In this document: positions 1 through 7,680 of the stretch, in pieces
How the letters are laid out: every line of letters begins with the position of its first letter
Position numbering within the stretch: the stretch's first letter is position 1
Assembly: GCA_035318745.1 (NCBI GenBank)
Contig: DATHEA010000006.1
Coordinates: 1-64,000, forward strand
Reading direction: 5' to 3'
Source: VRUE01 sp035318745
GTDB lineage: Bacteria > Actinomycetota > Thermoleophilia > Solirubrobacterales > 70-9
DNA: 64,000 nucleotides
Notes under the pieces: generated by a model
The model's database searches: none
What the model was told of the DNA's origin: nothing
Seen by the model: only the letters and a program-made list of their open reading frames with translations
Translations under genes and position numbers: made by a program

Positions 1-627
1 GTCCTGGTCGGTGACCATGTACGGGGAGATGTAGCCCTTGTCGAACTGCATCCCCTCGGTGAACTCCAGCTCCATGCCGAAGGTCTGGCCCTCCTCGACG
101 TTGACGACGCCGTCTTTGCCGACTTTCTCGATCGCGTCGGCAATCACGTTGCCGATCTCGTCGTCGGCGGCGGAGATGGCGGCGACGCGGGCGATCTGCT
201 CCTTGCCGGCAACCTCCTTGGACTGCTTGTTGCGCAGGTTGTCGACGACGTCGTCGACAGCCTTCTCGATCCCGCGGCGCAGGGCCAGCGGGTTGGCGCC
301 GGCGGCGACGTTCTTGAGGCCGTGACGAACGATCGTCTGGGCCAGCAGGGTCGCCGTCGTGGTGCCGTCACCGGCAACGTCGTTGGTCGCCGTGGCGACC
401 TCGCGGACCAGCTGGGCACCCTGGTTCTCGAAGACGTCCTCGACCTCGACCTCGCGGGCGATGGTGACGCCGTCGTTGGTGATCGTCGGCGCGCCGAACT
501 TTTTGTCGAGCACGACATAGCGGCCTTTCGGGCCGAGGGTGACCTTGACGGCGTCGGCGACTGCATCGACGCCGGCCTGCAGGGCCCCGCGTGCCTCCTC
601 CTTGTACTTCAGCTCCTTGTGAGCCAT
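1..627 (-). CDS. groEL: GroEL chaperonin, N-terminal 209 residues (partial)
   Basis: Large subunit of the GroEL/GroES folding chamber, which folds cytosolic proteins with ATP. The frame is open from the ATG at 627 to the window edge; the rest of the gene lies to the left. Family signatures are clear: VTLGPKGR near residue 30, TITNDGVTIAREVE near 50, the nucleotide-binding AGDGTTTATLLA near 85-97, and AAGANPLALRRGIE near 109-122. A strong Shine-Dalgarno (GGAGGAAGG on the minus strand, about 636-645) sits 8-9 nt before the ATG. It lies 47 nt downstream of groES in the same direction, so the two form an operon under the CIRCE operator at 1043-1071. Actinobacteria often have a second groEL, so this may be one of two copies. 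Confidence 0.97.
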   Translation of the reverse strand, partial: MAHKELKYKEEARGALQAGVDAVADAVKVTLGPKGRYVVLDKKFGAPTITNDGVTIAREVEVEDVFENQGAQLVREVATATNDVAGDGTTTATLLAQTIVRHGLKNVAAGANPLALRRGIEKAVDDVVDNLRNKQSKEVAGKEQIARVAAISAADDEIGNVIADAIEKVGKDGVVNVEEGQTFGMELEFTEGMQFDKGYISPYMVTDQD

Positions 628-674
628 TGGTTTCCTTCCTCCTTGGTGTCTCTAAGTCCTGTTGGCGGGGGGGT

Positions 675-962
675 CTAGCCGAGCTTGGCGAGAACGTCCG
701 ACTCGCGCATCACGAGCAGGTCGTCGCCCTCGACGGTGACCTCGGTGCCGCCGTATTTGGAATAGAGGACCTCGTCGCCCTCGCTCAAGTCGAGCGGGCG
801 GCGACTGCCGTCCTCCTGAATTGCGCCATCGCCGACGGCGATGACCTTGCCCTTCTGCGGCTTCTCTTTGGCCGTATCGGGGAGGACGATGCCGCTAGCG
901 GTCGTCTCCTCCTCCTCGATCGGCTTGACGATCAGCCGGTCCCCGAGGGGCTTCAGCTTCAT
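675..962 (-). CDS. groES: GroES co-chaperonin
   Basis: The 95-residue lid of the GroEL chamber. It begins MKLKPLGDRLIVKP and contains the family's ETTASGIVLPDTAKEKPQ mobile-loop region (about residues 19-36), then GKVIAVGDG and VLYSKYGGTEV, ending VLAKLG. The length is typical. A Shine-Dalgarno GGAGGTT (minus strand, about 968-974) lies 6 nt upstream of the ATG. It is the first gene of the groES-groEL operon, with the CIRCE element about 80 nt upstream of the start, so HrcA repression released by heat or misfolded protein is the expected control. Confidence 0.98.
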   Translation of the reverse strand: MKLKPLGDRLIVKPIEEEETTASGIVLPDTAKEKPQKGKVIAVGDGAIQEDGSRRPLDLSEGDEVLYSKYGGTEVTVEGDDLLVMRESDVLAKLG

Positions 963-1042
963 CCGTGAACCTCCGTTATGGGTGTTTTACTGGTCAAAGT
1001 CTCGAAAATGTCGCCTCGGAGCCGAATTCACGGTCCCCGGGC

Positions 1043-1071
1043 GTTGGCACTCTACACAGGCGAGTGCCAAC
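1043..1071. promoter_or_regulatory. CIRCE operator (HrcA binding site)
   Basis: A perfect inverted repeat GTTGGCACTC-N9-GAGTGCCAAC upstream of groES. This matches the CIRCE consensus TTAGCACTC-N9-GAGTGCTAA, with the A-to-G changes common in GC-rich actinobacteria. It predicts HrcA control of groESL; hrcA itself is not in the window. Confidence 0.95.
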
Positions 1072-1150
1072 AGAGCGTAAAGATAGCGCCTCGTCATCGA
1101 TGGGCCGATTTCGGGACATGTACTCCCGTTTTCGGCCTGCCGATGGCCGT

Positions 1151-1624
1151 TTAGCCGCTGGCAAGCAGCTTGCAGCCGAGCAGCTTGGCGATACCGGTGG
1201 CGCCATGGGACATCACCCAGTCGTGGTTCCACTCGAAGACCGGGCGGGCGACGGGCGCGAGCAGGTTCATCCACGACTTCGTCGTCGAGACGTTCCACTC
1301 GTATAGGACCGCGGTGGCGCCGCCCTGCTCGTAGAGCCGCCAGCGACCGATCCCGGCCAGCTCGCCGACCGCGTCGGCCTGCAGCATGTAGGGCCGCTCG
1401 ACGCGCGTCGTCGTCACCTCGAACTCGACCCGGTAGGGCAGGAGGCTCTTCCAGACCATGCGTGAGACGGCGCCGATACCGCCGCCATCGCCGCCGTTGC
1501 GTTCTTCGACCTCCTCGACCCCCCGCCACCACTCCGGCCAGCGCTCCTGGTCGTAGATCGCCTCCCAGACGGGCTCGCGTGGCGAGTCGAGCAGCCAGGT
1601 GGTGAGAAAGGCGTAGTCGGCCAT
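1151..1624 (-). CDS. SRPBCC (polyketide cyclase/START-like) family protein
   Basis: A 157-residue protein with the helix-grip pattern of the SRPBCC superfamily: an N-terminal strand followed by SPREPVWEAIYDQERWPEWW (residues 14-33), where the W-P-x-W-W motif closes the first helix, then GRWRLYEQGGATAVLYEW in the middle and a long C-terminal helix. These proteins bind hydrophobic ligands in a deep pocket, and the ligand cannot be read from sequence. It stands alone between the groES promoter region and the ASCH gene. No good Shine-Dalgarno precedes the ATG. The fold call is firm but the function is open. Confidence 0.8.
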   Translation of the reverse strand: MADYAFLTTWLLDSPREPVWEAIYDQERWPEWWRGVEEVEERNGGDGGGIGAVSRMVWKSLLPYRVEFEVTTTRVERPYMLQADAVGELAGIGRWRLYEQGGATAVLYEWNVSTTKSWMNLLAPVARPVFEWNHDWVMSHGATGIAKLLGCKLLASG

Positions 1625-1749
1625 GGACTAGATGGCCCCTTGGGGGCGCGCCGGACCAAGCAGATCAAGGACGCAGGGTGCAGCCTTTGCTGGTTGCAAA
1701 GGCAAACCCGAGGACGCAGAGATGCGCAGTGTCCGGCGCGTCATCCAGG

Positions 1750-2154
1750 TCAGTTGTGGTGCGGGGTCTCCCCATTGCCGAAATGCGCACCCGGCGGCTC
1801 GACGATCTGCGAGAAGCGGATCACGGTGACGATGTCGTCGGGGCCGACCGTGCGGCCGTAGATCTGTTCGAGGAACTTGACCTCGTCCTCGAGCCGGCGG
1901 AACTCGGGGTTGTCGTGCTCGATGTCGCGCGGCGAGAGGTCGCCGACCTTCTTCACCTCGACGTCGTCGATGCAGGCGGCGAAGATTTTCTCGCGCGGGC
2001 TATGGCGGAAGCCGACCGTGATCCAGACCACCTGGCCGCGCTCGTACTTGCTGGTCTTGTCGCCGAGCCGGATCGTCGCCGTCTTGCGACCGCGCTTGAG
2101 CTGGTCGACGAAAACAGTGGAATAGAAGTTGAGCACGTAGATCCCGCCTCGCAT
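1750..2154 (-). CDS. ASCH/PUA-like domain protein
   Basis: A protein of about 134 residues. The core is VDQLKRGRKTATIRLGDK, then YERGQVVWITVG and a C-terminal region with VVTVIRFSQI, the layout of ASCH domains. These have a PUA-like beta-barrel thought to bind RNA; the TATIR segment is the typical conserved motif. The frame stays open upstream to 2232, but the ATG at 2154 gives the start MRGGIYVLNF at the domain boundary and lies 9 nt after a TACGCT -10-like box, so I prefer it. The extra 26 residues upstream look non-coding. It is divergent from the RTX gene at 2314. Cellular role unknown. Confidence 0.7.
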   Translation of the reverse strand: MRGGIYVLNFYSTVFVDQLKRGRKTATIRLGDKTSKYERGQVVWITVGFRHSPREKIFAACIDDVEVKKVGDLSPRDIEHDNPEFRRLEDEVKFLEQIYGRTVGPDDIVTVIRFSQIVEPPGAHFGNGETPHHN

Positions 2155-2163
2155 GGCGCTGCG

Positions 2164-2169
2164 AGCGTA
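2164..2169 (-). promoter_or_regulatory. Candidate -10 box for ASCH gene
   Basis: TACGCT on the minus strand, 9 nt before the ATG at 2154. This spacing would start transcription at or next to the start codon (leaderless). Confidence 0.35.
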
Positions 2170-2313
2170 TCTGAAGGCGCCAGGCGCGGTCGGCGAGCCG
2201 CGTGACGAGAGCGGTTGCAGCGTGTTGACCAATCGGTGACCGCGATCCCAATGCCTGGACGTTTGTATGGACTCAGGTGTAGGGACCGCTTAAACGGGTC
2301 GATGAGAGGCACG

Positions 2314-4200
2314 ATGCATGCTGCCTCCATACGCGCCCCACGGTCTCTGGTCGCCTTCGTCTGCGCCTTCGTCCTTCTGATGCTCGCGGTCGCGGCCTCG
2401 GCCTCCGCCGCCACCTGCGACGGCAAGCACGCGACGATCGTCGGCACCCCCGGCAACGACGTCATCGTCGGCAAGAAGGCCAGCGATGTGATCTACGGCG
2501 GCGGTGGGGACGACAAGATCTCCGGCGGGCCCAACGGCAACGACACGATCTGCGGCGGCCCCGGGGACGACTCGATCCACGGCGGGCGCGGCTTCGACGC
2601 CCTTTTCGGCGATGGCGGCGACGACCGGCTCGCCGGCGATAGCGGCTCCGACCACCTCGAGGGCGGCGGGGGCAACGACGGCCTCAAAGGCGCAGAGGGC
2701 AGCGACAGTCTCCTCGGCGGGGACGGCAGCGACGAAATCCGCGGCGGGAAAGGGCCGGACCGCATGCTCGGCGGTGGCGAAGGCGATGTGCTGATCGGCG
2801 AGAAAGGCAGCGACGAAGAGTCCGGTGACGGTGGCAACGACTGGCTCTACGGAGAAAAGGGCAACGATCGCCTCGACGGTGGCGAAGGCGACGACAAGAT
2901 CGAAGGCGGGCCGGGCGACGATCCCAGCCTCGACGGCGGGGCGGGCACCGACCTGGTCATGGGCGGGGCCGGCAGCGACAACGGAGACGGTGGCGAAGGC
3001 GACGACGACGTCGTCCGCGGCGACAGCGGCGAAGATTCGCTGAACGGCGGTGGCGGAACCCAGGACATCGTCTCTTACGCGAGCGCTACCCGTGGCAGCG
3101 TCATCGTCAACCTCGAATCCGGCAAGTCGAAAGGCGACGGACACGACACGCTGCAGGGCTTCGAGGACGTGGTCGGCTCGCCGCAGGGCGACGACATCGT
3201 CGGCGACGGCGACGTGAACCGGCTGGACGGGGGCGTCGGCGACGACAACCTCGATGGCAGCGGCGGCCCCGACGAAGCGTTCGGCGGCGCCGGCAACGAC
3301 AACTGCGACGGCTTCGCCGCCGAGCACTCCTGCGGCACGGAACCGACCCCACCGCCCGACGACACCTTCGTCATCCTCAACCAGGGACTTGACGGCTCGA
3401 GCCTGATCGTCCAGGGCAACGATGCCGCGAACCACATCCAGGTCTCCTTCGGTGGCGGTGGCTGGACGGTCTCCGACGACAGCGGCGTCTTCGCCGGTGA
3501 AGGCTGTGCATCCGCAAATGGCAGCACCGTCAACTGCGCCGTCTCGGTCGCCACCGGCCTGGTCGTGATCACCGGCGGTGGCGGCGACGACGACATCTCC
3601 GTGGCCGACAGCGTTCCCACCGGCGTCCACGTCCGCGCCAACGGCAACGCCGGCTCCGACTCGATCAGCGGCGGGCCGGGCGACGACGTGCTCGAGGCAG
3701 GCGAGAACTACAACAACCCCGACAACGGCAACGACACGCTGACCGGTAACGGCGGCAGCGACGTGCTCTACGCCGACCCGGGCGGCGACCAGCTCGCCGG
3801 CGGGCCTGGCGACGACCTGCTCGTCTCCTCGGTGGCCGTCTGCCAGGGCCACACCTACGACGGCGGGCCGGGCGACGACACGGTCTCCTACGGCCGCTCT
3901 GACGCCGCGCTGACGGTGGAGTTGGGGGGCACCGGTGGCCCCAGCGGATGTGGCAATCCGGACCATGTCGGCTCCAGCAACGAGAGCCTCGAGGGATCCG
4001 ACGGGCCCGACGTGCTGATCGGCGACGGTGGCAGTAACAGCTTCCTCGGGCACCTCGGAGCCGACACCTTCGTCGGCAAAGGAGGCAACGACTTCGTCGA
4101 CGCCATCGACGGCAAGCAGGACAAATCGATCAGCTGCGGCGGTGGCGGCGACGACGAAGTGATCAAGGACAAAGTCGATCCGAGCCCGGTCGGCTGCTGA
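2314..4200 (+). CDS. Secreted RTX-type (hemolysin-type) calcium-binding repeat protein 1
   Basis: About 628 residues. An N-terminal Sec signal peptide (hydrophobic core FVCAFVLLMLAVAA, cleavage after ASASAA) leads into dense GGxGxDx nonapeptide repeats: roughly residues 40-270 form one block and 310-345 another. A non-repeat segment with VILNQGLDGSSLIVQG follows, then a second repeat domain to the C-terminus (ending DPSPVGC). Such repeats fold into Ca2+-bound parallel beta-rolls. RTX proteins usually leave by type I secretion with a C-terminal signal; here a Sec signal is present and no ABC/MFP secretion genes are nearby. The start at 2314 is chosen because AGAGG lies just upstream; an in-frame ATG at 2302 is the alternative. 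It is paralogous to the next gene. Confidence 0.85.
   Translation: MHAASIRAPRSLVAFVCAFVLLMLAVAASASAATCDGKHATIVGTPGNDVIVGKKASDVIYGGGGDDKISGGPNGNDTICGGPGDDSIHGGRGFDALFGDGGDDRLAGDSGSDHLEGGGGNDGLKGAEGSDSLLGGDGSDEIRGGKGPDRMLGGGEGDVLIGEKGSDEESGDGGNDWLYGEKGNDRLDGGEGDDKIEGGPGDDPSLDGGAGTDLVMGGAGSDNGDGGEGDDDVVRGDSGEDSLNGGGGTQDIVSYASATRGSVIVNLESGKSKGDGHDTLQGFEDVVGSPQGDDIVGDGDVNRLDGGVGDDNLDGSGGPDEAFGGAGNDNCDGFAAEHSCGTEPTPPPDDTFVILNQGLDGSSLIVQGNDAANHIQVSFGGGGWTVSDDSGVFAGEGCASANGSTVNCAVSVATGLVVITGGGGDDDISVADSVPTGVHVRANGNAGSDSISGGPGDDVLEAGENYNNPDNGNDTLTGNGGSDVLYADPGGDQLAGGPGDDLLVSSVAVCQGHTYDGGPGDDTVSYGRSDAALTVELGGTGGPSGCGNPDHVGSSNESLEGSDGPDVLIGDGGSNSFLGHLGADTFVGKGGNDFVDAIDGKQDKSISCGGGGDDEVIKDKVDPSPVGC
2400..2592 (+). 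repeat. 193-bp direct repeat, copy 1 (in RTX gene 1)
   Basis: Matches 4380-4572 base for base except position 2474 (A here, G at 4454). It covers the end of the signal peptide and the first RTX repeats. Flanking sequence diverges abruptly on both sides. Confidence 0.95.
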
Positions 4201-4290
4201 GTCAACGCTGGACCTGGCGGTACGTAATACGGAGTAGACGGGTGTCTTGCACCTCTGCAGGAGGGCGCAAACCGAGTCGATAGCCAGGCA

Positions 4291-6081
4291 ATGGCGCATC
4301 CCCTTGGATCTGGCTTCCCGCGAATCGTCCTCGCCACGCTCGGCGCTACCCTCGCCCTCCTGCTCCCCGCCTGGAGCCAGGCCTCCGCCGCCACCTGCGA
4401 CGGCAAGCACGCGACGATCGTCGGCACCCCCGGCAACGACGTCATCGTCGGCAGGAAGGCCAGCGATGTGATCTACGGCGGCGGTGGGGACGACAAGATC
4501 TCCGGCGGGCCCAACGGCAACGACACGATCTGCGGCGGCCCCGGGGACGACTCGATCCACGGCGGGCGCGGCAACGACACCCTCGACGGCGAAGGGGGCG
4601 ACGACCGGCTGCTTGGTGAAAAGGGAGCCGACAACCTGATCGGCGGCGAAGGCGAAGATCAGCTCCTCGGCGCCAAGGGCCCCGACGACGAGCTCGGCGG
4701 AGGGGGCGACGACGAGCTCCTCGGTGGGCGCGGCCCTGACGAGATGAAAGCCGGTGGCGGCGACGACGTCCTCTACGCGGGCAAAGCCAGCGAGCGGGTA
4801 GTCGATGGCGAAGGGGGCGACGACCGCGTCTACGGCGGGCGGGGGAACGACACCCTCGACGGCGGTGCGGGAAACGACATGGTCGACGGCGGTCTCGGCG
4901 ACGACAGCTTGAACGGGGAAGGCGGCACCGATCTGCTGCTGGGCAGTCATGGCCGCGACGACATCTATGGAGGAGCGGGCGACGAAGACGTCCTGCGCGG
5001 CGACATCGGCTTCGACAAGCTCAACGGTGGCCCTGGCGAACGCGACATCGCCTCCTTCTCGACCGCCTCCGAAGCGGTAGTCGCCGACCTGGCGACCGGC
5101 ACGGCACACGGAGACGGTCGCGACACGATCTCACCGGAAACCGAGGACATCGTCGGCTCGGCCTTCAACGACACTTTGATCGGCGACGGCGGGCCGAACC
5201 GGCTCGACGGCGGTGCCGGCTACGACGACCTCTCGGGCGGCGGCGGCAGCGACGAGCTCTTCGGCGGCCCGGACGGAGCGGACTGCAGCGGTGGCGCCCC
5301 GATCGACGGCTGCGAACCGCCTTCTCCCACCGGCGCGGGACCGAGCGTCGCCCGCGTCCACAGCATCGACGGCAGCGGCTCGCTCAGCGTGCAGGGCACC
5401 CCTGGTGAGGACTCGATCTCGATCGCCAGGCAGGGCTCTGCCTATGTGGTCAGCGACGCCAGCCTCCCCTTCTCCCCCACCAACGTCGACGGCTGCGAAG
5501 CAATCGGCGGCAATGCCGTCTGCGCGGCCGACGTGCAGACGATCATGATCGACGCCGGCGCCGCCAACGACTCGGTGAGCGTCGATGGCAGCATGCCCTC
5601 GGAGATCGAAGTGCGGATCGAAGGCGGGCCCGGTGCCGACCGGCTGCAGGGCGGCCCCGGCGGCGACGTGATCGAGGCCGGCGACGACAGCGATCCCGAC
5701 GTGCTCGAAGGTGGGCCTGGAGACGACGCGCTGATCGGCGCCCGCACCGACCTGCCCGTCCCCTACAACAGCGGCAAGAGCACGCTGATCGGGGGTCCTG
5801 GGTCGGATGTGATGGTCGGCGGCGATCCCTGCGACGGCGACATCTTCGACGGCGGTCCGGGCGAAGACGACGCCAACTTCTTCCGCTTCACCCCCGGCGT
5901 GACCGCCGAAATCGGCGGCGCGGTGAGCCGCGCGGGGAGTCCCTGCACCCCCGGTCACATCGACGCCTCGGTCGAGCAGCTGGAGGGCTCCCCCGGCCCC
6001 GACACGCTGACCGGTAGCCACCGCGACAGCCTGATCGGGCACGGCGGGCGCAACAGGCTCCGCAGACGTGCCGGTGGCTAG
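4291..6081 (+). CDS. Secreted RTX-type calcium-binding repeat protein 2 (C-terminus probably truncated)
   Basis: A 596-residue paralog of the preceding gene in tandem, 90 nt downstream. It has a Sec signal peptide (core IVLATLGATLALLLPAW, cleavage near SQASAA), GGxGxDx repeats over about residues 45-340, a linker with VHSIDGSGSLSVQGTPGEDSIS, and a second repeat region to about 590. The first 64 residues after the signal peptide are encoded by DNA almost identical to gene 1. The C-terminus differs: after GPDTLTGSHRDSLIGHGG the protein runs into the 50-bp palindrome at 6065-6114, which supplies the TAG stop. Gene 1 continues about 45 residues further with a Cys-containing tail. I infer that palindrome insertion cut the gene short. 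Calcium-dependent surface or extracellular role. Confidence 0.83.
   Translation: MAHPLGSGFPRIVLATLGATLALLLPAWSQASAATCDGKHATIVGTPGNDVIVGRKASDVIYGGGGDDKISGGPNGNDTICGGPGDDSIHGGRGNDTLDGEGGDDRLLGEKGADNLIGGEGEDQLLGAKGPDDELGGGGDDELLGGRGPDEMKAGGGDDVLYAGKASERVVDGEGGDDRVYGGRGNDTLDGGAGNDMVDGGLGDDSLNGEGGTDLLLGSHGRDDIYGGAGDEDVLRGDIGFDKLNGGPGERDIASFSTASEAVVADLATGTAHGDGRDTISPETEDIVGSAFNDTLIGDGGPNRLDGGAGYDDLSGGGGSDELFGGPDGADCSGGAPIDGCEPPSPTGAGPSVARVHSIDGSGSLSVQGTPGEDSISIARQGSAYVVSDASLPFSPTNVDGCEAIGGNAVCAADVQTIMIDAGAANDSVSVDGSMPSEIEVRIEGGPGADRLQGGPGGDVIEAGDDSDPDVLEGGPGDDALIGARTDLPVPYNSGKSTLIGGPGSDVMVGGDPCDGDIFDGGPGEDDANFFRFTPGVTAEIGGAVSRAGSPCTPGHIDASVEQLEGSPGPDTLTGSHRDSLIGHGGRNRLRRRAGG
4380..4572 (+). repeat. 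193-bp direct repeat, copy 2 (in RTX gene 2)
   Basis: The near-identical partner of 2400-2592 (one mismatch), spaced exactly 1980 bp away. Confidence 0.95.
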
Positions 6082-6114
6082 AGGTCCATATGGACCTCTA
6101 GCCACCGGCACGTC
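6065..6114. repeat. Perfect 50-bp palindrome (dispersed palindrome family, copy 1)
   Basis: Two 25-nt arms with no loop: GACGTGCCGGTGGCTAG at the left edge, centre GGTCCATATGGACC. It overlaps the last 17 bases of RTX gene 2 and ends one base before the stop codon of the convergent pcm gene. A related imperfect copy is at 56647-56696 (40 of 50 positions equal). It could act as a bidirectional terminator, but no T-tract follows on either strand. Confidence 0.9.
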
Positions 6115-6762
6115 CTAATCCGAGCTGAAACCCTCCTCGCCGATCAGCGGGACGAAGCGGCAGGGTGCGATCTCTTCGCGCCGCAACTCGGTGCCCACAC
6201 GACGGAAGACGGTCAGCAAGTCGGCGCCCTCAGCGGCGATCGGCACCACCAGACGGCCACCGTCGGCGAGCTGGGCAAGCAGCGTCTGCGGCGGCGCCGG
6301 CGCGGTGGCATGGATGGCGATCGCCTCGAACGGGGACCGCTCGGGCACGCCGCGCGTACCGTCGCCGACCAGCAGCTCGACGTTCTCCACGCCCAGGGCA
6401 CCAAGCGTGCGCCGGGCCTGCGCGGCGAGCGCGGCGTGTCGCTCGACACCGGTCACCTCGGCGGCGAGTCGCGAGAGAACGGCCGCAGAGTAGCCAGAGC
6501 CAGAGCCGACCTCGAGCACACGCTCGCTCCCCGCCAGTTCCAGCGCCTGGCAGATCGCGGCGACGATCCAAGGCTGAGAGATCGTCTGGCCTTCGCCGAT
6601 CGGCAGCGCCGAGTCGGCGTAAGCACGGCTGCGGTAGCGCTCCGGCACGAACTCCTCCCGCGGCACCTCCCCCATCACCGCCAGCACCCGCTCGTCGGCA
6701 ATGCCGCGGCGCCGAAGCTGGCGCTCGACCATCCGCGCGCGCAGCTCCGAGAAGCCGGCCAC
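6115..6762 (-). CDS. pcm: Protein-L-isoaspartate O-methyltransferase
   Basis: A 215-residue repair enzyme that methylates isoaspartyl residues in aged proteins using S-adenosylmethionine. The family N-terminus MVERQLRRRGIADERVL (residues 11-27) is followed by PREEFVP and ALPIGEGQTISQPWIVA (about 53-68, the substrate-binding region), then SAM motif I VLEVGSGSGYSAAVL (82-96) and GDGTRG. The length is normal. It starts with GTG directly after the stop codon of the Crp/Fnr gene (no gap), so the two are probably co-transcribed. It is convergent with RTX gene 2 across the 50-bp palindrome. Confidence 0.96.
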   Translation of the reverse strand: MAGFSELRARMVERQLRRRGIADERVLAVMGEVPREEFVPERYRSRAYADSALPIGEGQTISQPWIVAAICQALELAGSERVLEVGSGSGYSAAVLSRLAAEVTGVERHAALAAQARRTLGALGVENVELLVGDGTRGVPERSPFEAIAIHATAPAPPQTLLAQLADGGRLVVPIAAEGADLLTVFRRVGTELRREEIAPCRFVPLIGEEGFSSD

Positions 6763-7464
6763 CTAGAAGATGTAGTTGCGGAGTTTCGCCGGGGCGAGAA
6801 CGGTGACCCGGCCGCGGCCGGGGCGGACGATGCCGGCCCGCTCGAGGTCGGCGAGGAAGCGGCTTACGCTCTCGCGCGAGGTGCCGGCGAGCTGGGCCAG
6901 GTCGGATTGGTTCATGCGGATCGTGATCTCCCCGCCTTCGGCTGTGCGCGGCGCCTCTTCGGCGACGAGCTGGGAGAGGACGCCGGCGACGCGACTGGGG
7001 ACGGTCTGGAAGGACTGGCGTGAGATGCGCTCGTTGGCTGCCCGCAGCCGCCGCACCAGGGCGCCGACCAGCTTCACCGTGATCTCCGGGTGGCGGGCCA
7101 GCAGCGCCCGCACTTCGCCCGCGGGCAGCGCCAGCAGCTCACCGTCGCTGAGCGCTTCGACGCTGGCCGAGCGGACCTCGCCGTCGAGCATCGCCAGCTC
7201 GCCGAAGATGTCGCCGGGACCGAGGGTGGCAAGGGTGATCGCCCGCCCGTCGGAGTGCTCGCGGGTCACCCGGAAGCTGCCGGAGCGGACGATGTAGCAG
7301 GCATCGGAATGGTCGCCCTCGTGGAAGACCCGCGTGGCGGCCGGGAAGGAGCGGGGCACAGCGACGTGCGAGAAGCTCTCCAGCTCACCCGGCTCGAGGT
7401 CGGCGAAGAGCGGCACGCTGCGCAGCAGCTCGACCGGGCTCTGGCTCTCCTCCGAATCGGTCAC
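6763..7464 (-). CDS. Crp/Fnr-family transcriptional regulator
   Basis: About 233 residues. The N-terminal cyclic-nucleotide-binding domain runs from LRSVPLFADLEPGELE through the phosphate-binding-cassette-like GDIFGELAMLDGEVRSASVEA (roughly residues 85-105), followed by a dimer helix and a C-terminal winged helix with LAQLAGTSRESVSRFLADLERAGIV (about 195-220), the typical Crp recognition helix. The R-S-A segment at the cassette resembles cAMP-binding members, but the ligand is not certain. I chose the GTG at 7464 (V-T-D-S-E-E-S) because a GATAAT -10 box lies 6 nt before it. The frame is open up to 7632, but that extension does not look like coding sequence. It is in an operon with pcm. Confidence 0.92.
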   Translation of the reverse strand: MTDSEESQSPVELLRSVPLFADLEPGELESFSHVAVPRSFPAATRVFHEGDHSDACYIVRSGSFRVTREHSDGRAITLATLGPGDIFGELAMLDGEVRSASVEALSDGELLALPAGEVRALLARHPEITVKLVGALVRRLRAANERISRQSFQTVPSRVAGVLSQLVAEEAPRTAEGGEITIRMNQSDLAQLAGTSRESVSRFLADLERAGIVRPGRGRVTVLAPAKLRNYIF

Positions 7465-7680
7465 GCCCTGATTATCGCGTGCCCGGCGCCCTACCGGACC
7501 CTGAGGACAAGGCGGGCGCCGTGCGGAGGCGACGCCGACGATCACCGCGATGAACATTCCGCCGGGCATGTTGCCGGTGTTGGTGACCTCGATCTGTCGG
7601 GTCGTTCCCGCCGAGCCTGGCTTGGCGAGCACGGCAAGAAGGCAGAGAGCCGATCGCGATCGAGACGCGTGTAGCCGGGC
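7465..7680. other. 216-nt intergenic region between crp and lhr
   Basis: Holds the crp -10 box at 7471-7476. The minus frame stays open to 7632 (starting M-L-A-K-P-G-S) and could in principle extend the Crp protein by 56 residues, but I see no domain or ribosome binding site. No terminator hairpin with a T-tract is evident for lhr. Confidence 0.5.
7471..7476 (-). promoter_or_regulatory. -10 box for crp/pcm operon
   Basis: GATAAT on the minus strand, 6 nt before the GTG at 7464. Implies a leaderless mRNA and supports that start codon. No convincing -35. Confidence 0.5.

Noticed and set aside
1133..1149. Small hairpin CGGCC-N7-GGCCG after the SRPBCC gene
   Set aside because: A five-base stem in GC-rich DNA without a T-tract in the gene's direction is not convincing as a terminator.
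2290..5109. A 939-residue open frame on the minus strand across the RTX genes
   Set aside because: It mirrors the GC-rich RTX repeats; its translation is a low-complexity VVA/AAVD pattern with no domain, and it covers two clear genes with signal peptides on the plus strand.
2400..6050. CRISPR-like periodic repeats
   Set aside because: The periodicity is that of the translated GGxGxDx nonapeptides; there are no constant repeats separated by unique spacers.
6065..6114. Intrinsic terminator
   Set aside because: The hairpin is long and strong but no T-tract follows on either strand; kept as a repeat instead.
7465..7632. N-terminal extension of the Crp/Fnr protein
   Set aside because: No domain or ribosome site, and a GATAAT -10 box lies just before the internal GTG at 7464.
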